Part shown: one piece after another, positions 25,013-34,285 of the stretch
Position numbering within the stretch: the stretch's first letter is position 1
Layout of the letters: the number at the start of each line of letters is the position of its first letter
NCBI RefSeq assembly: GCF_016526145.1
Contig: NZ_JADDUE010000001.1
Coordinates: 1 to 64,000, forward strand
Reading direction: 5' to 3'
DNA: 64,000 nt
From: Saccharopolyspora galaxeae
GTDB taxonomy: Bacteria; Actinomycetota; Actinomycetes; Mycobacteriales; Pseudonocardiaceae
The notes under the pieces: generated by a model
What the model saw: the letters and a program-made list of their open reading frames with translations, nothing else
What the model was told of the DNA's origin: nothing
Database searches by the model: none
Position numbers and translations under genes: made by a program

Positions 25013-25690
25013 ATGTACATCGAGGAGACCGGTGCGGGCGACGGCGACATCAAGGTCACCGTCGAAGGGCAGGAGTACACCGCAGAGGCGAACTACGACC
25101 TCGATGGCGACGGCGTGGACGACACCGTGACCGTGCTGACCGACGACGGCCACGTCGCCTACATCGACGAGAACGCCGACGGCGAAGCCGACGTCATGCA
25201 GACCGTGCGCGCCGACGGCACCGTCGCGGGTCAAGCCCGGTTCGAGCCGGCCTCCGGCGACTGGGTCGCCGAACGGCCCGAACAACACCCCGCTCCGCCG
25301 CAGGACGAGCAGCCGATGATGATCGACACGCCGCACGGCGACCGGCCGATCGGCCCGGCCACCGAGGACACCGACAACGACGGGAACCCGGACACCGCGG
25401 TGGTCACCACCGGCACCGCGACGCTGCTGGCCACCGACGTGGACGGGGACGGCTCGGCCGACCAGCTGGTGGAGATCGGCGACGCGGGCGAGGTCACCAT
25501 CACCCAGCACACCGGCGACGGGCAGTGGACGCTCGTCGAGCAGGGCCACCTGGACCACAACGGCCGCTACACCGCCGAACCGCATCCGCCTGCCGTCGCG
25601 ACCGACGACGCGACCTGGACCTTCGATCCGCCGCCCGCGCCTGCCGACGGACCCGCCGCGCGGCCCGCTCCGGGTACCGCCTGGGCCTGA
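25013..25690 (+). CDS. DUF6802-family acidic repeat protein
   Basis: 225-residue, strongly acidic, probably cytoplasmic protein (no signal peptide). It contains four loops of EF-hand/dockerin-like form: DLDGDGVDD, DENADGEAD, DTDNDGNPD and DVDGDGSAD, each between short beta strands such as TVTVLT and TATLLAT. The pairs suggest an internal duplication: loops 1-2 in residues about 27-62 and loops 3-4 in about 122-150. I associate it with DUF6802, mainly found in Pseudonocardiaceae; the function is unknown. The Asp/Asn-rich spacing suggests calcium binding (inference). A proline-rich linker (HPAPPQDEQP) separates the halves and another ends the protein. GAGGGG lies four bases before the ATG. Confidence 0.75.
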   Translation: MYIEETGAGDGDIKVTVEGQEYTAEANYDLDGDGVDDTVTVLTDDGHVAYIDENADGEADVMQTVRADGTVAGQARFEPASGDWVAERPEQHPAPPQDEQPMMIDTPHGDRPIGPATEDTDNDGNPDTAVVTTGTATLLATDVDGDGSADQLVEIGDAGEVTITQHTGDGQWTLVEQGHLDHNGRYTAEPHPPAVATDDATWTFDPPPAPADGPAARPAPGTAWA

Positions 25691-25801
25691 CGCCGCGCGC
25701 CCGCGGCGACGGCTCGCCCGGCCACGTCATCCCGATCGCGCCGTTCCCGATCGCGGCGAGCGCGAGTCGCCCGCGAATCGCTCGGCACTTACGCTGCGGC
25801 C

Positions 25802-28291
25802 GTGGCCTGGCTACGGCGCGCACGGTCCTCGCTGGTGCGACGGGTCCACCTGCTGGTCGCCGTCCTCGTGTTGCTGATCGGCGCCGTAGCCGCGTCGACC
25901 CTCGGGTTCTGGCAGCAGGCCGGAGCCGCGACCACCCGGCTGACCACCGTCATCCTCCCGGCCGAAACGGCCGTCACCGAGCTGAGCACTGCCTACTCGG
26001 ACCAGTCCAACGCACTGGGCGGCTACCTGCTCACCCGTGATCCGTCGTTCCTGCGCACCTACCGCGATGCGCAGGCGGACGCGGCGCGGCTGACCGGGAT
26101 CATCGATCTGCAGCTCGCCGACGACCCGACGACGATGCAGCTGCTGGACAGCGTCCAGGCGGCCGCCCGCGCGTGGCGCGAGCAGTCCGCACGACCGCAA
26201 GTCGAGGGCAGGCCCAGTCCGGGCGGGCCGGAGCAGTCGCCGCACCAGTTCGACACGCTGCGCACCGAACTGGCCGAGCTGCACACCCGGATCGGCCGGC
26301 TGGCCTCGGACGAATCCGCCAAGGCATCGGCCGCGCGCGCCACGGCCACCTGGTTGACCACGGCCACGGTGCTGGTCGCCTTCGTCGTCGCCGCCGTAGT
26401 GGTCCTGATGCTGCGCAGATCGCTCACGAGACCGCTGCGCGCGCTGGTGTCCGACGTCGACCAGGTGGCCGAAGGGGACCTCGACCGGCAGGTCCGCGAG
26501 ACGGGACCGTCGGAGCTGACCACGCTCGCCCGCGCCGTCGAGACGATGCGCGCCCGGATACTGAGCGAATCCCGCCGGATCGCGCAGATGCAGCAGGACC
26601 TGGCCCGGCACGAGGAAGCGGAGCGGCGGCGGGCCGAACAGGACTTCGCCACCGTCGTCGCAGCGCTCGACGAGGGCGTGCTCGTGGTCGGCCAGACCGG
26701 CACCATCGAGTCGGCCAACCCGGCGGCGCAGCAGGTCTTCGGCGCGTCCGAGTCCGAGATCGTCGGCTCATCGCCCGCGGCCTGGCCGGTGCACGACGAG
26801 TCCGGGGCGGTGCTGCGGCGCAACCACCTGGCGATGCCGACGCAGCAGACCGGGGAGCCGGTGAACTCCCGCGTCGTGTGCTTCGAGCGGGCCGACGGTC
26901 GCAACGTGTGGCTCGCGGTCACCTCGCGAGCGCTGAACCCGCAGGAAACGGCTCCGCACGCGGTGGTCGTCTCGTTCACCGACGTCACCGAGACCCGGGC
27001 CGCGCGGGAGCGCTTGGAGTACCAGGCCACCCACGACCCGCTCACCGACCTGGCCAACCGCACGCAGGTGCTGCGCCACTGGGCCGACGACTCGCGGACG
27101 CACCCGATCGCCGTGCTGTTCGTCGACCTGGACAACTTCAAGCTCATCAACGATTCGCTCGGGCACGCTGCCGGTGACGAAGTGCTGCGCACCGTCGGGG
27201 CACGGCTGGTGCGGGCGGTGCCGGAAGGGGCTCAGGTCGGCAGGCTCGGCGGGGACGAGTTCGTGGTGCTGGTCCTGGACGAATCCGACCACGGCGCGCT
27301 CGCCGCGCTCAGCGACCGCCTGCTGCGGGAACTGACCCGGCCGATCCACGTGGAGGGCAGGCCGCTGCACGTGAACGGCAGCATCGGAGTGCTGGTCTCG
27401 CTGCCGGACGACGGGCGGGACGGTCCGGACGTGCTGCGGGACGCGGACGTCGCCATGTACCGGGCCAAAGCGCGGGGCGGCGGTGGCCACGCGTTCTTCG
27501 ACGTCGAACTCCGGGAACGGGTGCAGCGGCACATGATCTTGGAGCAGGACCTGCGGCACGCCGTTGCGCAGGACCAGCTCTGGGTCGCCTACCAACCGAT
27601 CGTCGACCTGCGCACCGAAGGCACCGTCGCCGTGGAGGGACTGTTGCGCTGGCAGCACCCGGACCACGGCACGGTTTCCCCGGCCGAGTTCATCCCGCTG
27701 GCCGAACAGAGCGAGCTGATCAACTCGATCGGCGCGCACATGCTGCGCACCGCGTTGCGCCAGCTCGCCGCCGAACGCGAGCGCCGCGGCGGCGACCTGC
27801 GGCTCAACGCGAACCTCTCGCCGCGCCAGCTCAAAGACCCGCACCTGCCCGCCCTCGTCCGGCAGTCGCTCGCGGAGACCGGCCTGCCCGCGCACACGCT
27901 GTGCCTGGAGATCACCGAGAACGTGATCATGCAGGATCCCGCGGGGGCCGCGGGGATCCTGACGGGGTTGCGCGATCTAGGAGTGCACCTGGCGATCGAC
28001 GACTTCGGGACCGGGTACTCCTCGCTGGCCCAGCTGCGGCGGCTGCCGCTGGACAGCCTCAAGGTCGACCGCTCGTTCGTCACCGACCTCGCCGGTTCGC
28101 ACGAGCTGCACACCATCGTCAGCAGCATCATCGCGATGGCGCACTCGCTGGGCGTGGTCGTGGTCGCGGAAGGCGTCGAGACGGCTGCGCAGCTCGAGGT
28201 GCTGCGCGCGCTCGACTGCGACGAGGCGCAAGGTTTCTACTTCGGCAAACCCGGCCCGGTGGAACGACTTCGCGTTCCACCGGGCGGTTGA
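25802..28291 (+). CDS. membrane GGDEF/EAL protein (c-di-GMP turnover)
   Basis: 829 residues. N-terminal helix (about 15-37), a periplasm-side helical sensor of CHASE3-like form (40-180), second helix (182-203), HAMP (204-257), PAS (about 280-395), GGDEF (400-565) and EAL (580-829). The cyclase site is intact (RLGGDEF near 482), with PEGA where an RxxD inhibitory I-site would be. The phosphodiesterase signature reads EGLLRW instead of EALLRW, while [30 protein letters not shown] and AEGVET are retained. Both activities are therefore possible, and which dominates cannot be told. The GTG start at 25802 lacks a strong Shine-Dalgarno. The gene is transcribed alone. Confidence 0.92.
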   Translation: MAWLRRARSSLVRRVHLLVAVLVLLIGAVAASTLGFWQQAGAATTRLTTVILPAETAVTELSTAYSDQSNALGGYLLTRDPSFLRTYRDAQADAARLTGIIDLQLADDPTTMQLLDSVQAAARAWREQSARPQVEGRPSPGGPEQSPHQFDTLRTELAELHTRIGRLASDESAKASAARATATWLTTATVLVAFVVAAVVVLMLRRSLTRPLRALVSDVDQVAEGDLDRQVRETGPSELTTLARAVETMRARILSESRRIAQMQQDLARHEEAERRRAEQDFATVVAALDEGVLVVGQTGTIESANPAAQQVFGASESEIVGSSPAAWPVHDESGAVLRRNHLAMPTQQTGEPVNSRVVCFERADGRNVWLAVTSRALNPQETAPHAVVVSFTDVTETRAARERLEYQATHDPLTDLANRTQVLRHWADDSRTHPIAVLFVDLDNFKLINDSLGHAAGDEVLRTVGARLVRAVPEGAQVGRLGGDEFVVLVLDESDHGALAALSDRLLRELTRPIHVEGRPLHVNGSIGVLVSLPDDGRDGPDVLRDADVAMYRAKARGGGGHAFFDVELRERVQRHMILEQDLRHAVAQDQLWVAYQPIVDLRTEGTVAVEGLLRWQHPDHGTVSPAEFIPLAEQSELINSIGAHMLRTALRQLAAERERRGGDLRLNANLSPRQLKDPHLPALVRQSLAETGLPAHTLCLEITENVIMQDPAGAAGILTGLRDLGVHLAIDDFGTGYSSLAQLRRLPLDSLKVDRSFVTDLAGSHELHTIVSSIIAMAHSLGVVVVAEGVETAAQLEVLRALDCDEAQGFYFGKPGPVERLRVPPGG

Positions 28292-28658
28292 GCGCGGTGC
28301 CCGCGGGCGTGCGCGGCCCGGGCAACCGCCATCCGGTGGTCGATCCCGCGTCACCCGTCGTTCGCACGACTGTCCGCTTCGCCGGAAATCCTTGGTCATC
28401 ATCGGCTCGGCACGGCCGAATTTTCGTCTAGACCTATGCGTCGAAGTGGTTCTGAATCGATCCCCTTATCGTTCCTGTGAGAGAACCGACACAGCTGATC
28501 TCCATTGCGAGCGCCCGGCACCGTTAGCCTCGATGCATCCCTTTTCCGCACCGCCCGTTCTCCGCGGGCGGGGCGGAGCATTCTCTGAACACGCCGGTGG
28601 CACCGTCGCCGCCGGTCCGGATTCCGGGCTGTGGCGCCCAGTCAGGAGACACGACGCG
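28292..28658. other. 367-base region upstream of pckG
   Basis: No gene seen. The AT-richer part at about 28380-28510 is the likely promoter and leader region of pckG; I could not define its boxes. Confidence 0.5.
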
Positions 28659-30476
28659 ATGACCGCATTGACCATCCCCGGTCTCGACCAGGCACCGACC
28701 ACGCACGAGCGCCTGCTGTCGTGGGTGCGCGAGGTCGCCGAGCTGACCACGCCCGACCGTGTGGTGTGGTGCGACGGTTCGCAAGAGGAGTGGAACCGGC
28801 TGACCGACGAGCTGGTCGCGGCGGGCACCTTCGAACGGCTGGAGAAGAAGCCGAATTCCTTCTGGGCCGCATCGGACCCCAGCGACGTGGCGCGCGTCGA
28901 GGAGCGCACGTTCATCTGCTCCCGGGAACGCAAGGACTCGGGCGTGACGAACAACTGGATGCAGCCCGACGAGATGAAGGCGATCATGACCGAGCTCTAC
29001 CGGGGCTCGATGCGCGGTCGCACCATGTACGTCATCCCGTTCTGCATGGGCCCGCTGGACGCCGACGAGCCGAAGCTGGGCGTGGAGATCACCGACACCG
29101 CCTACGTCGTCACCTCGATGCACATCATGACCCGGATGGGCTCGAAGGTGCTGGACAAGCTGGGCACCGACGGTGACTTCGTACCGGCGCTGCACTCGGT
29201 GGGCGCCCCGTTGGAGCCGGGCCAGCAGGACGTGCCGTGGCCCTGCAACGACACCAAGTACATCACGCACTTCCCCGAGGAGCGGATGATCTGGAGCTTC
29301 GGCTCCGGCTACGGCGGCAACGCGCTGCTGGGCAAGAAGTGCTACTCGCTGCGGATCGCCTCGGCGATGGCCCGGGACGAGGGCTGGCTCGCCGAGCACA
29401 TGCTGATCCTCAAACTGATCTCCCCGGAGAACAAGGTCCACTACGTCGCCGCGGCGTTCCCGTCGGCCTGCGGCAAGACGAACCTGGCGATGCTGGAACC
29501 GACCATCCCGGGCTGGAAGGTCGAGACCCTCGGCGACGACATCGCGTGGATGCGCTTCGGCGACGACGGCAGGCTGTACGCGGTGAACCCGGAGGCCGGC
29601 TTCTTCGGCGTCGCGCCCGGCACCAACTGGAAGACCAACCCGAACGCGATGCGCACCATCGAGAAGGGCAACTCGCTGTTCACCAACGTCGCGCTCACCG
29701 ACGACGGCGACGTGTGGTGGGAGGACCACGAGGGCGAGCCCCAGCACCTCACCGACTGGAAGCAGCGGGACTGGACGCCGGACTCCGAGGAGAAGGCCGC
29801 GCACCCGAACTCCCGCTACTGCACGCCGATGTCGCAGTGCCCGATCCTGGCGCCGGAGTGGGACGACCCGCAGGGCGTGCCGATCTCGGCGATCCTGTTC
29901 GGTGGCCGCCGCAAGACCACGGTTCCGCTGGTCAACGAGGCGTTCGACTGGCAGCACGGCGTTTTCATGGGCGCCACGCTGTCCTCGGAGAAGACCGCCG
30001 CGGCCGCCGGCAAGGTCGGCGAGGTGCGCCGCGACCCGATGGCCATGCTGCCGTTCATCGGCTACAACGTCGGCGACTACTTCCAGCACTGGGTCAACGT
30101 GGGCAAGGAGGCCGACGCCTCCAAGCTGCCGCGGATCTTCTACGTGAACTGGTTCCGCCGCGACGAGTCCGGCAAGAAGATCGTGTGGCCCGGTTTCGGG
30201 GAGAACTCCCGGGTGCTCAAGTGGATCGTCGACCGGATCGAGGGCAACGCGGCCGCGGAGGACACCGCGATCGGGCGGGTGCCCGCGGGCGACCAGATCG
30301 ACCTGTCCGGGCTGGACACCCCGCGCGCGGACGTGGACACCGCGCTGCACGTCGACGTCGAGGAGTGGAAGTCCGAGCTGCCGCTGATCGAGGAGTGGTT
30401 CGACACCATCGGTGACGACCTGCCGACCTCGATGCGCGACGAGTTCGAGGCGCTCAAGCAGCGCCTCGGCGCCTGA
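28659..30476 (+). CDS. pckG: phosphoenolpyruvate carboxykinase (GTP)
   Basis: 605-residue cytosolic enzyme converting oxaloacetate and GTP to PEP, GDP and CO2 for gluconeogenesis, reversibly. GTP-type signatures are clear: [12 protein letters not shown], the P-loop with reactive Cys in [12 protein letters not shown], metal/substrate region [24 protein letters not shown], kinase-2-like [13 protein letters not shown], and [18 protein letters not shown]-type sequence. Length matches actinobacterial PckG (about 605-610). The ATG at 28659 begins [13 protein letters not shown] is 10 bases upstream. It is monocistronic, closed by an excellent terminator. The neighbouring GGDEF/EAL gene reads in the same direction but is separated by 367 bases. 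Confidence 0.98.
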   Translation: MTALTIPGLDQAPTTHERLLSWVREVAELTTPDRVVWCDGSQEEWNRLTDELVAAGTFERLEKKPNSFWAASDPSDVARVEERTFICSRERKDSGVTNNWMQPDEMKAIMTELYRGSMRGRTMYVIPFCMGPLDADEPKLGVEITDTAYVVTSMHIMTRMGSKVLDKLGTDGDFVPALHSVGAPLEPGQQDVPWPCNDTKYITHFPEERMIWSFGSGYGGNALLGKKCYSLRIASAMARDEGWLAEHMLILKLISPENKVHYVAAAFPSACGKTNLAMLEPTIPGWKVETLGDDIAWMRFGDDGRLYAVNPEAGFFGVAPGTNWKTNPNAMRTIEKGNSLFTNVALTDDGDVWWEDHEGEPQHLTDWKQRDWTPDSEEKAAHPNSRYCTPMSQCPILAPEWDDPQGVPISAILFGGRRKTTVPLVNEAFDWQHGVFMGATLSSEKTAAAAGKVGEVRRDPMAMLPFIGYNVGDYFQHWVNVGKEADASKLPRIFYVNWFRRDESGKKIVWPGFGENSRVLKWIVDRIEGNAAAEDTAIGRVPAGDQIDLSGLDTPRADVDTALHVDVEEWKSELPLIEEWFDTIGDDLPTSMRDEFEALKQRLGA

Positions 30477-30488
30477 CCTGACCAACCG

Positions 30489-30537
30489 GCGACAGGGCCG
30501 TCCGCGGATTCCGCGGGCGGCCCTGTCGCATTTTTTT
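30489..30537 (+). terminator. rho-independent terminator of pckG
   Basis: GCGACAGGGCCG (30489-30500) pairs with CGGCCCTGTCGC (30518-30529); the inner CCGCGG segments extend the stem. Seven T follow at 30531-30537. Confidence 0.95.
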
Positions 30538-30810
30538 GCGATTAATCGGAACGATTCCGCACCTGTGCGCAATGCACGCGGCCGAATCGGTCTGGAATGC
30601 AGGTGGGTCGCGGCGCCGGCGCGGACGCCACCGCAGGCGCCGCGGCCCGCTTTGGGGGTGTGGAGCACCGGGGTCCGCACCGGCCGAACACGGTGCGGAC
30701 CTCGGTGCGCGGCGGGCCGCGCTGGACGCCGCGAAGGAAAAAGTTCGACGGAGTGGAACCGGAAGGGCACGCTGTGCGTCTTACGGAGACCGGAAAGGCC
30801 GATGCGAATG

Positions 30811-30824
30811 GAAAGGAGGTGATC
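30811..30824 (+). promoter_or_regulatory. 14-base Shine-Dalgarno complementary to the 16S 3' end
   Basis: GAAAGGAGGTGATC can pair over its whole length with the conserved 3' end of bacterial 16S rRNA. It lies three bases before an ATG, and AGGAGG is 8 bases from that ATG. This fixes the start at 30828. Confidence 0.8.
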
Positions 30825-30827
30825 GAA

Positions 30828-30983
30828 ATGGCTGCTAGTGCGGCGATGATGGTGCTGGCACTGGTCGCGGTCGTGGCGGTGTGGCTGGTGCTGCGCCGAG
30901 ACGACGAGGTCGTCCCCGCGCGATGCCACGGGAACGAGGCTGACAACGACACGAAGCCCATCGAGAACAAGGGACGGGCCTGA
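30828..30983 (+). CDS. 51-residue single-helix membrane peptide
   Basis: Starts at the ATG following a 14-base perfect Shine-Dalgarno. A hydrophobic helix spans residues about 4-21 (AAMMVLALVAVVAVWLVL), then RRDDEVVPARCHG and a polar tail ending IENKGRA. By the positive-inside rule the tail is cytoplasmic. I do not recognise a family. It sits alone between the pckG terminator and a second strong terminator shared with the convergent sugar importer, so it has its own promoter. The ribosome-binding site predicts high translation. Confidence 0.65.
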   Translation: MAASAAMMVLALVAVVAVWLVLRRDDEVVPARCHGNEADNDTKPIENKGRA

Positions 30984-31007
30984 TGAGGGACGGTCACGCG
31001 GTGTCGC

Positions 31008-31043
31008 GGGGCGGTGAGCGGAAACCCGGCTCACCGCCCCTTT
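31008..31043. terminator. bidirectional terminator between convergent genes
   Basis: GGGGCGGTGAGC (31008-31019) pairs perfectly with 31029-31040, followed by TTT on the plus strand. It separates the 51-residue peptide gene from the sugar importer operon. Confidence 0.85.
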
Positions 31044-31071
31044 CACATCGCGGGGTTCGTCCGAAGTGGAC

Positions 31072-31893
31072 TCACTTGATGGCCCCGGTGAGCGCGAAGG
31101 CGCCGCCGAGCGAGCGCGAGACCACCAGGTACAGCGCGATCACCGGCGCGGTGTAGAGGATCGAGTAAGCCGCGAGCTGCCCGTAAGCGATCAGCCCGCC
31201 CTGCCCGAAGAAGGTGTACACGCCCACCGAGGCGGGCTGCTTGGCCGGATCCAGCAGCAGCACGAACGGCACGAAGAAGTTCCCCCACGCGGTGATGAAC
31301 GTGAAGATCCCGACCACGCCCATGCCGGGCGCGATCAGCGGCAGCACCACCGAACGCAACGCCTGCGCGGGCGAGGCTCCGTCCACCCACGCCGCCTCTT
31401 CCAGGCTCAGCGGCACGCCGTCCATGAAGTTCTTCGTCATCCAGATCGCGATCGGCAGCGACGTCGCGGCCAGGAACAGCATGGTGCCCGCCATCGAATC
31501 CACCAGGCCGAACCGCACGAACATGCTGTAGACCGGCACCATCACGGCGGTGATCGGCAGTCCGGTCGCGAACAGCACGGTGTAGAGGAACGGCCGCCGG
31601 AACCGCAGCTGGTAGCGGGACAGCGGGTAGGCGCACAGCACCGCGGTCAGCACCGAGACCACGGCCGCACCACCGGAGAGCAGCAGCCCGTTCCACAGTG
31701 GACGAACGCTGGTCTCCCAGTTGAGCACCTGCGCGAAGTTGTCCAAGGTGAACCGTTCCGGGACCGACGCGGAAAGCGGCGCCTCCGCGTCGAACGCCGC
31801 GGTCACCAGCCACAGCAGCGGAGCCGCGAACAGCAGCGCGATCACCGCGAGCACCAGGGTGACCACAGTGGACTCGACCCGCGCACGGCTCAT
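31072..31893 (-). CDS. carbohydrate ABC transporter permease 2 (MalG-like)
   Basis: 273-residue inner-membrane subunit with six helices. It shows the conserved EAA loop EEAAWVDGASPAQALRSVVLPLIAPG, which docks with the ATPase, and the usual MalG features FTLDNFAQVL and TGLPITAVMVPVYSMF. It imports a sugar together with permease 1 and the binding protein. The ATG at 31893 overlaps the permease 1 stop (ATGA), with GGGAGGA upstream. It is the last gene of the operon. No ATPase gene is present; carbohydrate importers of actinobacteria often use a shared MsmK-type ATPase encoded elsewhere (known for this group). Confidence 0.93.
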   Translation of the reverse strand: MSRARVESTVVTLVLAVIALLFAAPLLWLVTAAFDAEAPLSASVPERFTLDNFAQVLNWETSVRPLWNGLLLSGGAAVVSVLTAVLCAYPLSRYQLRFRRPFLYTVLFATGLPITAVMVPVYSMFVRFGLVDSMAGTMLFLAATSLPIAIWMTKNFMDGVPLSLEEAAWVDGASPAQALRSVVLPLIAPGMGVVGIFTFITAWGNFFVPFVLLLDPAKQPASVGVYTFFGQGGLIAYGQLAAYSILYTAPVIALYLVVSRSLGGAFALTGAIK

Positions 31894-32783
31894 ACTTCCT
31901 CCCGCAAACTGCGCGCGTACACCACGGCGAACAACGCGCCGACCGCCAGCAGCACCAGGGAGATCGACGCGCCGTAGCCGATCTCGTCGAGCTCGAACGC
32001 CTCGTCGTACATCAGCAGCGGCAGCGTCCGCGTCGCCGAACCCGGGCCGCCGGCGGTGAGCACGTAGATCAGCGTGAACATGCCGAGCGTCTGCAACGTG
32101 ACCAGCATCAGGTTGGTCAGCACCGAACGCCGGATCACCGGCAGCGTCACGTGCCAGAACCGGCGCAGCGCACCGGCACCGTCCACTTCGGCCGCCTCGG
32201 CCAGCTCGGTCGGCACCTCGGACAGCGCGGCCTGGTAGACCAGCATCGAAAAGGCCGTGCCACGCCAGATGTTGCCCAGCACCACGGCGAGCATCGGCAC
32301 GCTGTAGAGCCAATTCGCGCCCGCCCAGCCGAACGCGCCGAGGACCCCGTTCAGCGTTCCCGCCGGATTCAGGAACGCGTAGAGCGCGAACGCCGCGACC
32401 AGCTCCGGCAGCACCCACGCCGCGACCACGGCGATGCCGACGGTGTTGCGCAGCAACCGGTTCCGGTGCCGGGTCAGCACGGCGATCAGCAGTCCAACCA
32501 CGTTCTGCCCGAGCACCGCGGAACCGACCGTGAACACCACGGTCAACCAAGCCGAGCGCCACGTGTCCGGGTCGCTGAACAGGCGGCGGAAGTTCTCCAG
32601 CCCCACGAACTCCGGCGAGGTCGCGGCCGCGCCGGTCAACGCGGCGTTGGTGAACGAGACGTAGCAGCTCCACAGGATCGGGCCGGCGACGAACAACCCG
32701 AGCAGCACGAACGCGGGCGCCATGGGGAGCAACCACCGCGCCGCGCGCGGCCGCCCGAGTCGTCGCTGCGCCAGGACGGCCAT
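31890..32783 (-). CDS. carbohydrate ABC transporter permease 1 (MalF-like)
   Basis: 297-residue inner-membrane subunit, six helices. Seen: MAPAFVLLGLFVAGPILWSCYVSF at helix 1, GLENFRRLFSDPDTWRS, and the EAA loop ELAEAAEVDGAGALRRFWHVTLPVIRRS. Pairs with the MalG-like permease to form the channel. Its ATG at 32783 overlaps the binding-protein TGA, and its own TGA overlaps the next ATG, so all three genes are translationally coupled. The basic N-terminus (QRRLGRPRAARWLLP) is cytoplasmic. Confidence 0.93.
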   Translation of the reverse strand: MAVLAQRRLGRPRAARWLLPMAPAFVLLGLFVAGPILWSCYVSFTNAALTGAAATSPEFVGLENFRRLFSDPDTWRSAWLTVVFTVGSAVLGQNVVGLLIAVLTRHRNRLLRNTVGIAVVAAWVLPELVAAFALYAFLNPAGTLNGVLGAFGWAGANWLYSVPMLAVVLGNIWRGTAFSMLVYQAALSEVPTELAEAAEVDGAGALRRFWHVTLPVIRRSVLTNLMLVTLQTLGMFTLIYVLTAGGPGSATRTLPLLMYDEAFELDEIGYGASISLVLLAVGALFAVVYARSLREEV

Positions 32784-34108
32784 CAGCCGCCTCGCGTGTT
32801 CGCGGGCTCGACGATCCGCCGCACCGACTGCGTCCACTCCCGCGAGGCTTCCGCCGGATCGGTGCCGCCGACGACGTCCTGCACGGCCTGCTGGATCTCC
32901 TCGGAGATCTTCGGGTACTCCGGCAGCGTCGGGCGGAAGTGCGTGTTGTCCAGCAGTCCCAGCCAGAACCCGGCCAGCGGGTTGGCGCCGGTGAGCCGGG
33001 GATCCTGCGCTGAGTCCTCGCGGGACGGCAGGTTCCCCGAAGCGACCGCGTAGTCGGCGATGTTGTCCCGGGACAGCGCCAGCTTCACGAACTCGAAGGC
33101 ATCGTCCTGCTTGCGCCCGGACGCGCTCAGCGCCAGCGTCCAGCCGCCGGAGAGCGTCACCGTGCCCGGCGGCTGCCCGTACTGCGTCGGCATCGGCGCC
33201 GCCGACATCGTCTCGGCCCAATCGCGCCAGCCCGAGCCTTCCCACTGCCCGGCGGCGAAGCTGCCGTCCAGCCGGATCGCGACCTTGCCCTGCCTGGTGA
33301 GGTCGTCGCGCAGCTTCTTGTCGTACTGCGCGTCGGCGATCTGGGCCTTGCTCTGGGTGCGGCCTTCGCCGACGGCGGTGGACAGGAACCGCATCGCGTC
33401 GGTGAAACCGCGGTTCGGCGCTACCCACTTGCCGTCGTGCAGGGTGCCGGTCGGCGTGCCCTGGAGCAGCATCCCGACCGTCTGCATGCTCACCGCCTCG
33501 CCTTCCGCCTTGCCCAGCGGCAGGTCCAGTCCGATCACGTCGGGGAAGCGCTGCTGCACCTGACGAGCGGCGTCGAGCACGTCCTGCCAGGTGCGCGGGC
33601 GCCAGTCGGCGGGCAGCCCGGCACGCGCGAACAGGTCGCGGTTGAACCAGAGCCCGCGGGTGTCGGTGTCCAGCGGAACGCCGTAGACGCGGCCGTCGGT
33701 GGCGCGGCCGGCCTGCTTGGTCACGTCGATGAACGACGACCACTCCGGCCAGCGCGCGAGCCGGTCGTCCAGCGGCGCCAAGTAGCCGGCCGCGACGTCG
33801 GAATTGACCGAGAAGCTGTCCTCGTAGAGCACGTCCGGCGCGGTCGAGGGCGAGCGCATCCGCAGTTGCAGCTTCGAGAGGTACTCGCCCTCCGGCGCGA
33901 CCACCGGGTCCAGCGCGACCTCCTTGCCCGGGAAAGCCCGCTCGTACTGCTGCTCGACCCGCTGCATCAGGCGGTCGATCTGCACGACGTTGCCGTAGCG
34001 GTGGTAGGCGACGGTGATGGTGTTCGGGTCGTCGGTGGCTCCGCCGCCGCAGCCGGTCAGCACCAGCAGCGCGGCGGCAAGAGCGACGGGTAATCGCCTG
34101 CGGCGCAT
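32783..34108 (-). CDS. carbohydrate ABC transporter substrate-binding lipoprotein
   Basis: 441-residue extracellular lipoprotein of the family-1 (MalE-like) solute binders. The signal peptide ends in the lipobox LTGC near residue 19, followed by a Gly-rich linker. Typical features: FPGKEVALDPVVAPEGEYLSKLQLRM, APDVLYEDSFSV, VYGVPLDTDTRGLWFNRDLF and a late TLSGGWTLALSASGRKQDDAFEFVK. It captures an oligo- or monosaccharide that the sequence does not identify. The ATG at 34108 has GGGGAGGA upstream. It is the first gene of the importer operon and is divergent from a ROK regulator, which probably represses it in the absence of the sugar. Confidence 0.92.
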   Translation of the reverse strand: MRRRRLPVALAAALLVLTGCGGGATDDPNTITVAYHRYGNVVQIDRLMQRVEQQYERAFPGKEVALDPVVAPEGEYLSKLQLRMRSPSTAPDVLYEDSFSVNSDVAAGYLAPLDDRLARWPEWSSFIDVTKQAGRATDGRVYGVPLDTDTRGLWFNRDLFARAGLPADWRPRTWQDVLDAARQVQQRFPDVIGLDLPLGKAEGEAVSMQTVGMLLQGTPTGTLHDGKWVAPNRGFTDAMRFLSTAVGEGRTQSKAQIADAQYDKKLRDDLTRQGKVAIRLDGSFAAGQWEGSGWRDWAETMSAAPMPTQYGQPPGTVTLSGGWTLALSASGRKQDDAFEFVKLALSRDNIADYAVASGNLPSREDSAQDPRLTGANPLAGFWLGLLDNTHFRPTLPEYPKISEEIQQAVQDVVGGTDPAEASREWTQSVRRIVEPANTRGG

Positions 34109-34201
34109 CGATCCTCCCCGGGCTATGTGCCCGGCGGCCGGTGCGGGAACGGAACCGGACTGCCGGTGCGGGCGAGCCGAGCGCCGAGTGCTTGCGCCCG
34201 A

Positions 34202-34219
34202 TGTGAGATCAGGATCACA
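34202..34219. promoter_or_regulatory. TGTGA-N8-TCACA dyad
   Basis: TGTGA (34202-34206) and TCACA (34215-34219) form an inverted repeat in the divergent importer/ROK promoter region. It resembles a CRP site, but the spacer is eight rather than six bases. Confidence 0.4.
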
Positions 34220-34234
34220 CTGCACCGTAATTCC

Positions 34235-34258
34235 ATTCGATGAAGCAAGTCAACGAAT
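34235..34258. promoter_or_regulatory. ROK-type operator dyad
   Basis: ATTCG-N-TGA (34235-34243) and TCA-N-CGAAT (34250-34258) are inverted repeats around a six-base spacer. Size and symmetry match sites bound by Mlc/NagC/XylR proteins, and the dyad lies 28 bases before the ROK start and 127 before the importer start. Confidence 0.6.
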
Positions 34259-34285
34259 CCACCCATCTCCCGGGAGCGCCCCTAG

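Larger units (their letters stand above)
30477..30827. other. 351-base stretch between pckG and a small membrane peptide gene
   Basis: After the pckG terminator (30489-30537) the stretch holds no convincing gene. It should contain the promoter and leader of the 51-residue peptide, ending with an unusually long Shine-Dalgarno at 30811-30824. Confidence 0.5.

Noticed and set aside
34202-34219. Canonical CRP/cAMP site
   Set aside because: The half-sites match but the spacer is eight bases rather than six, so it is kept only as an unnamed dyad.
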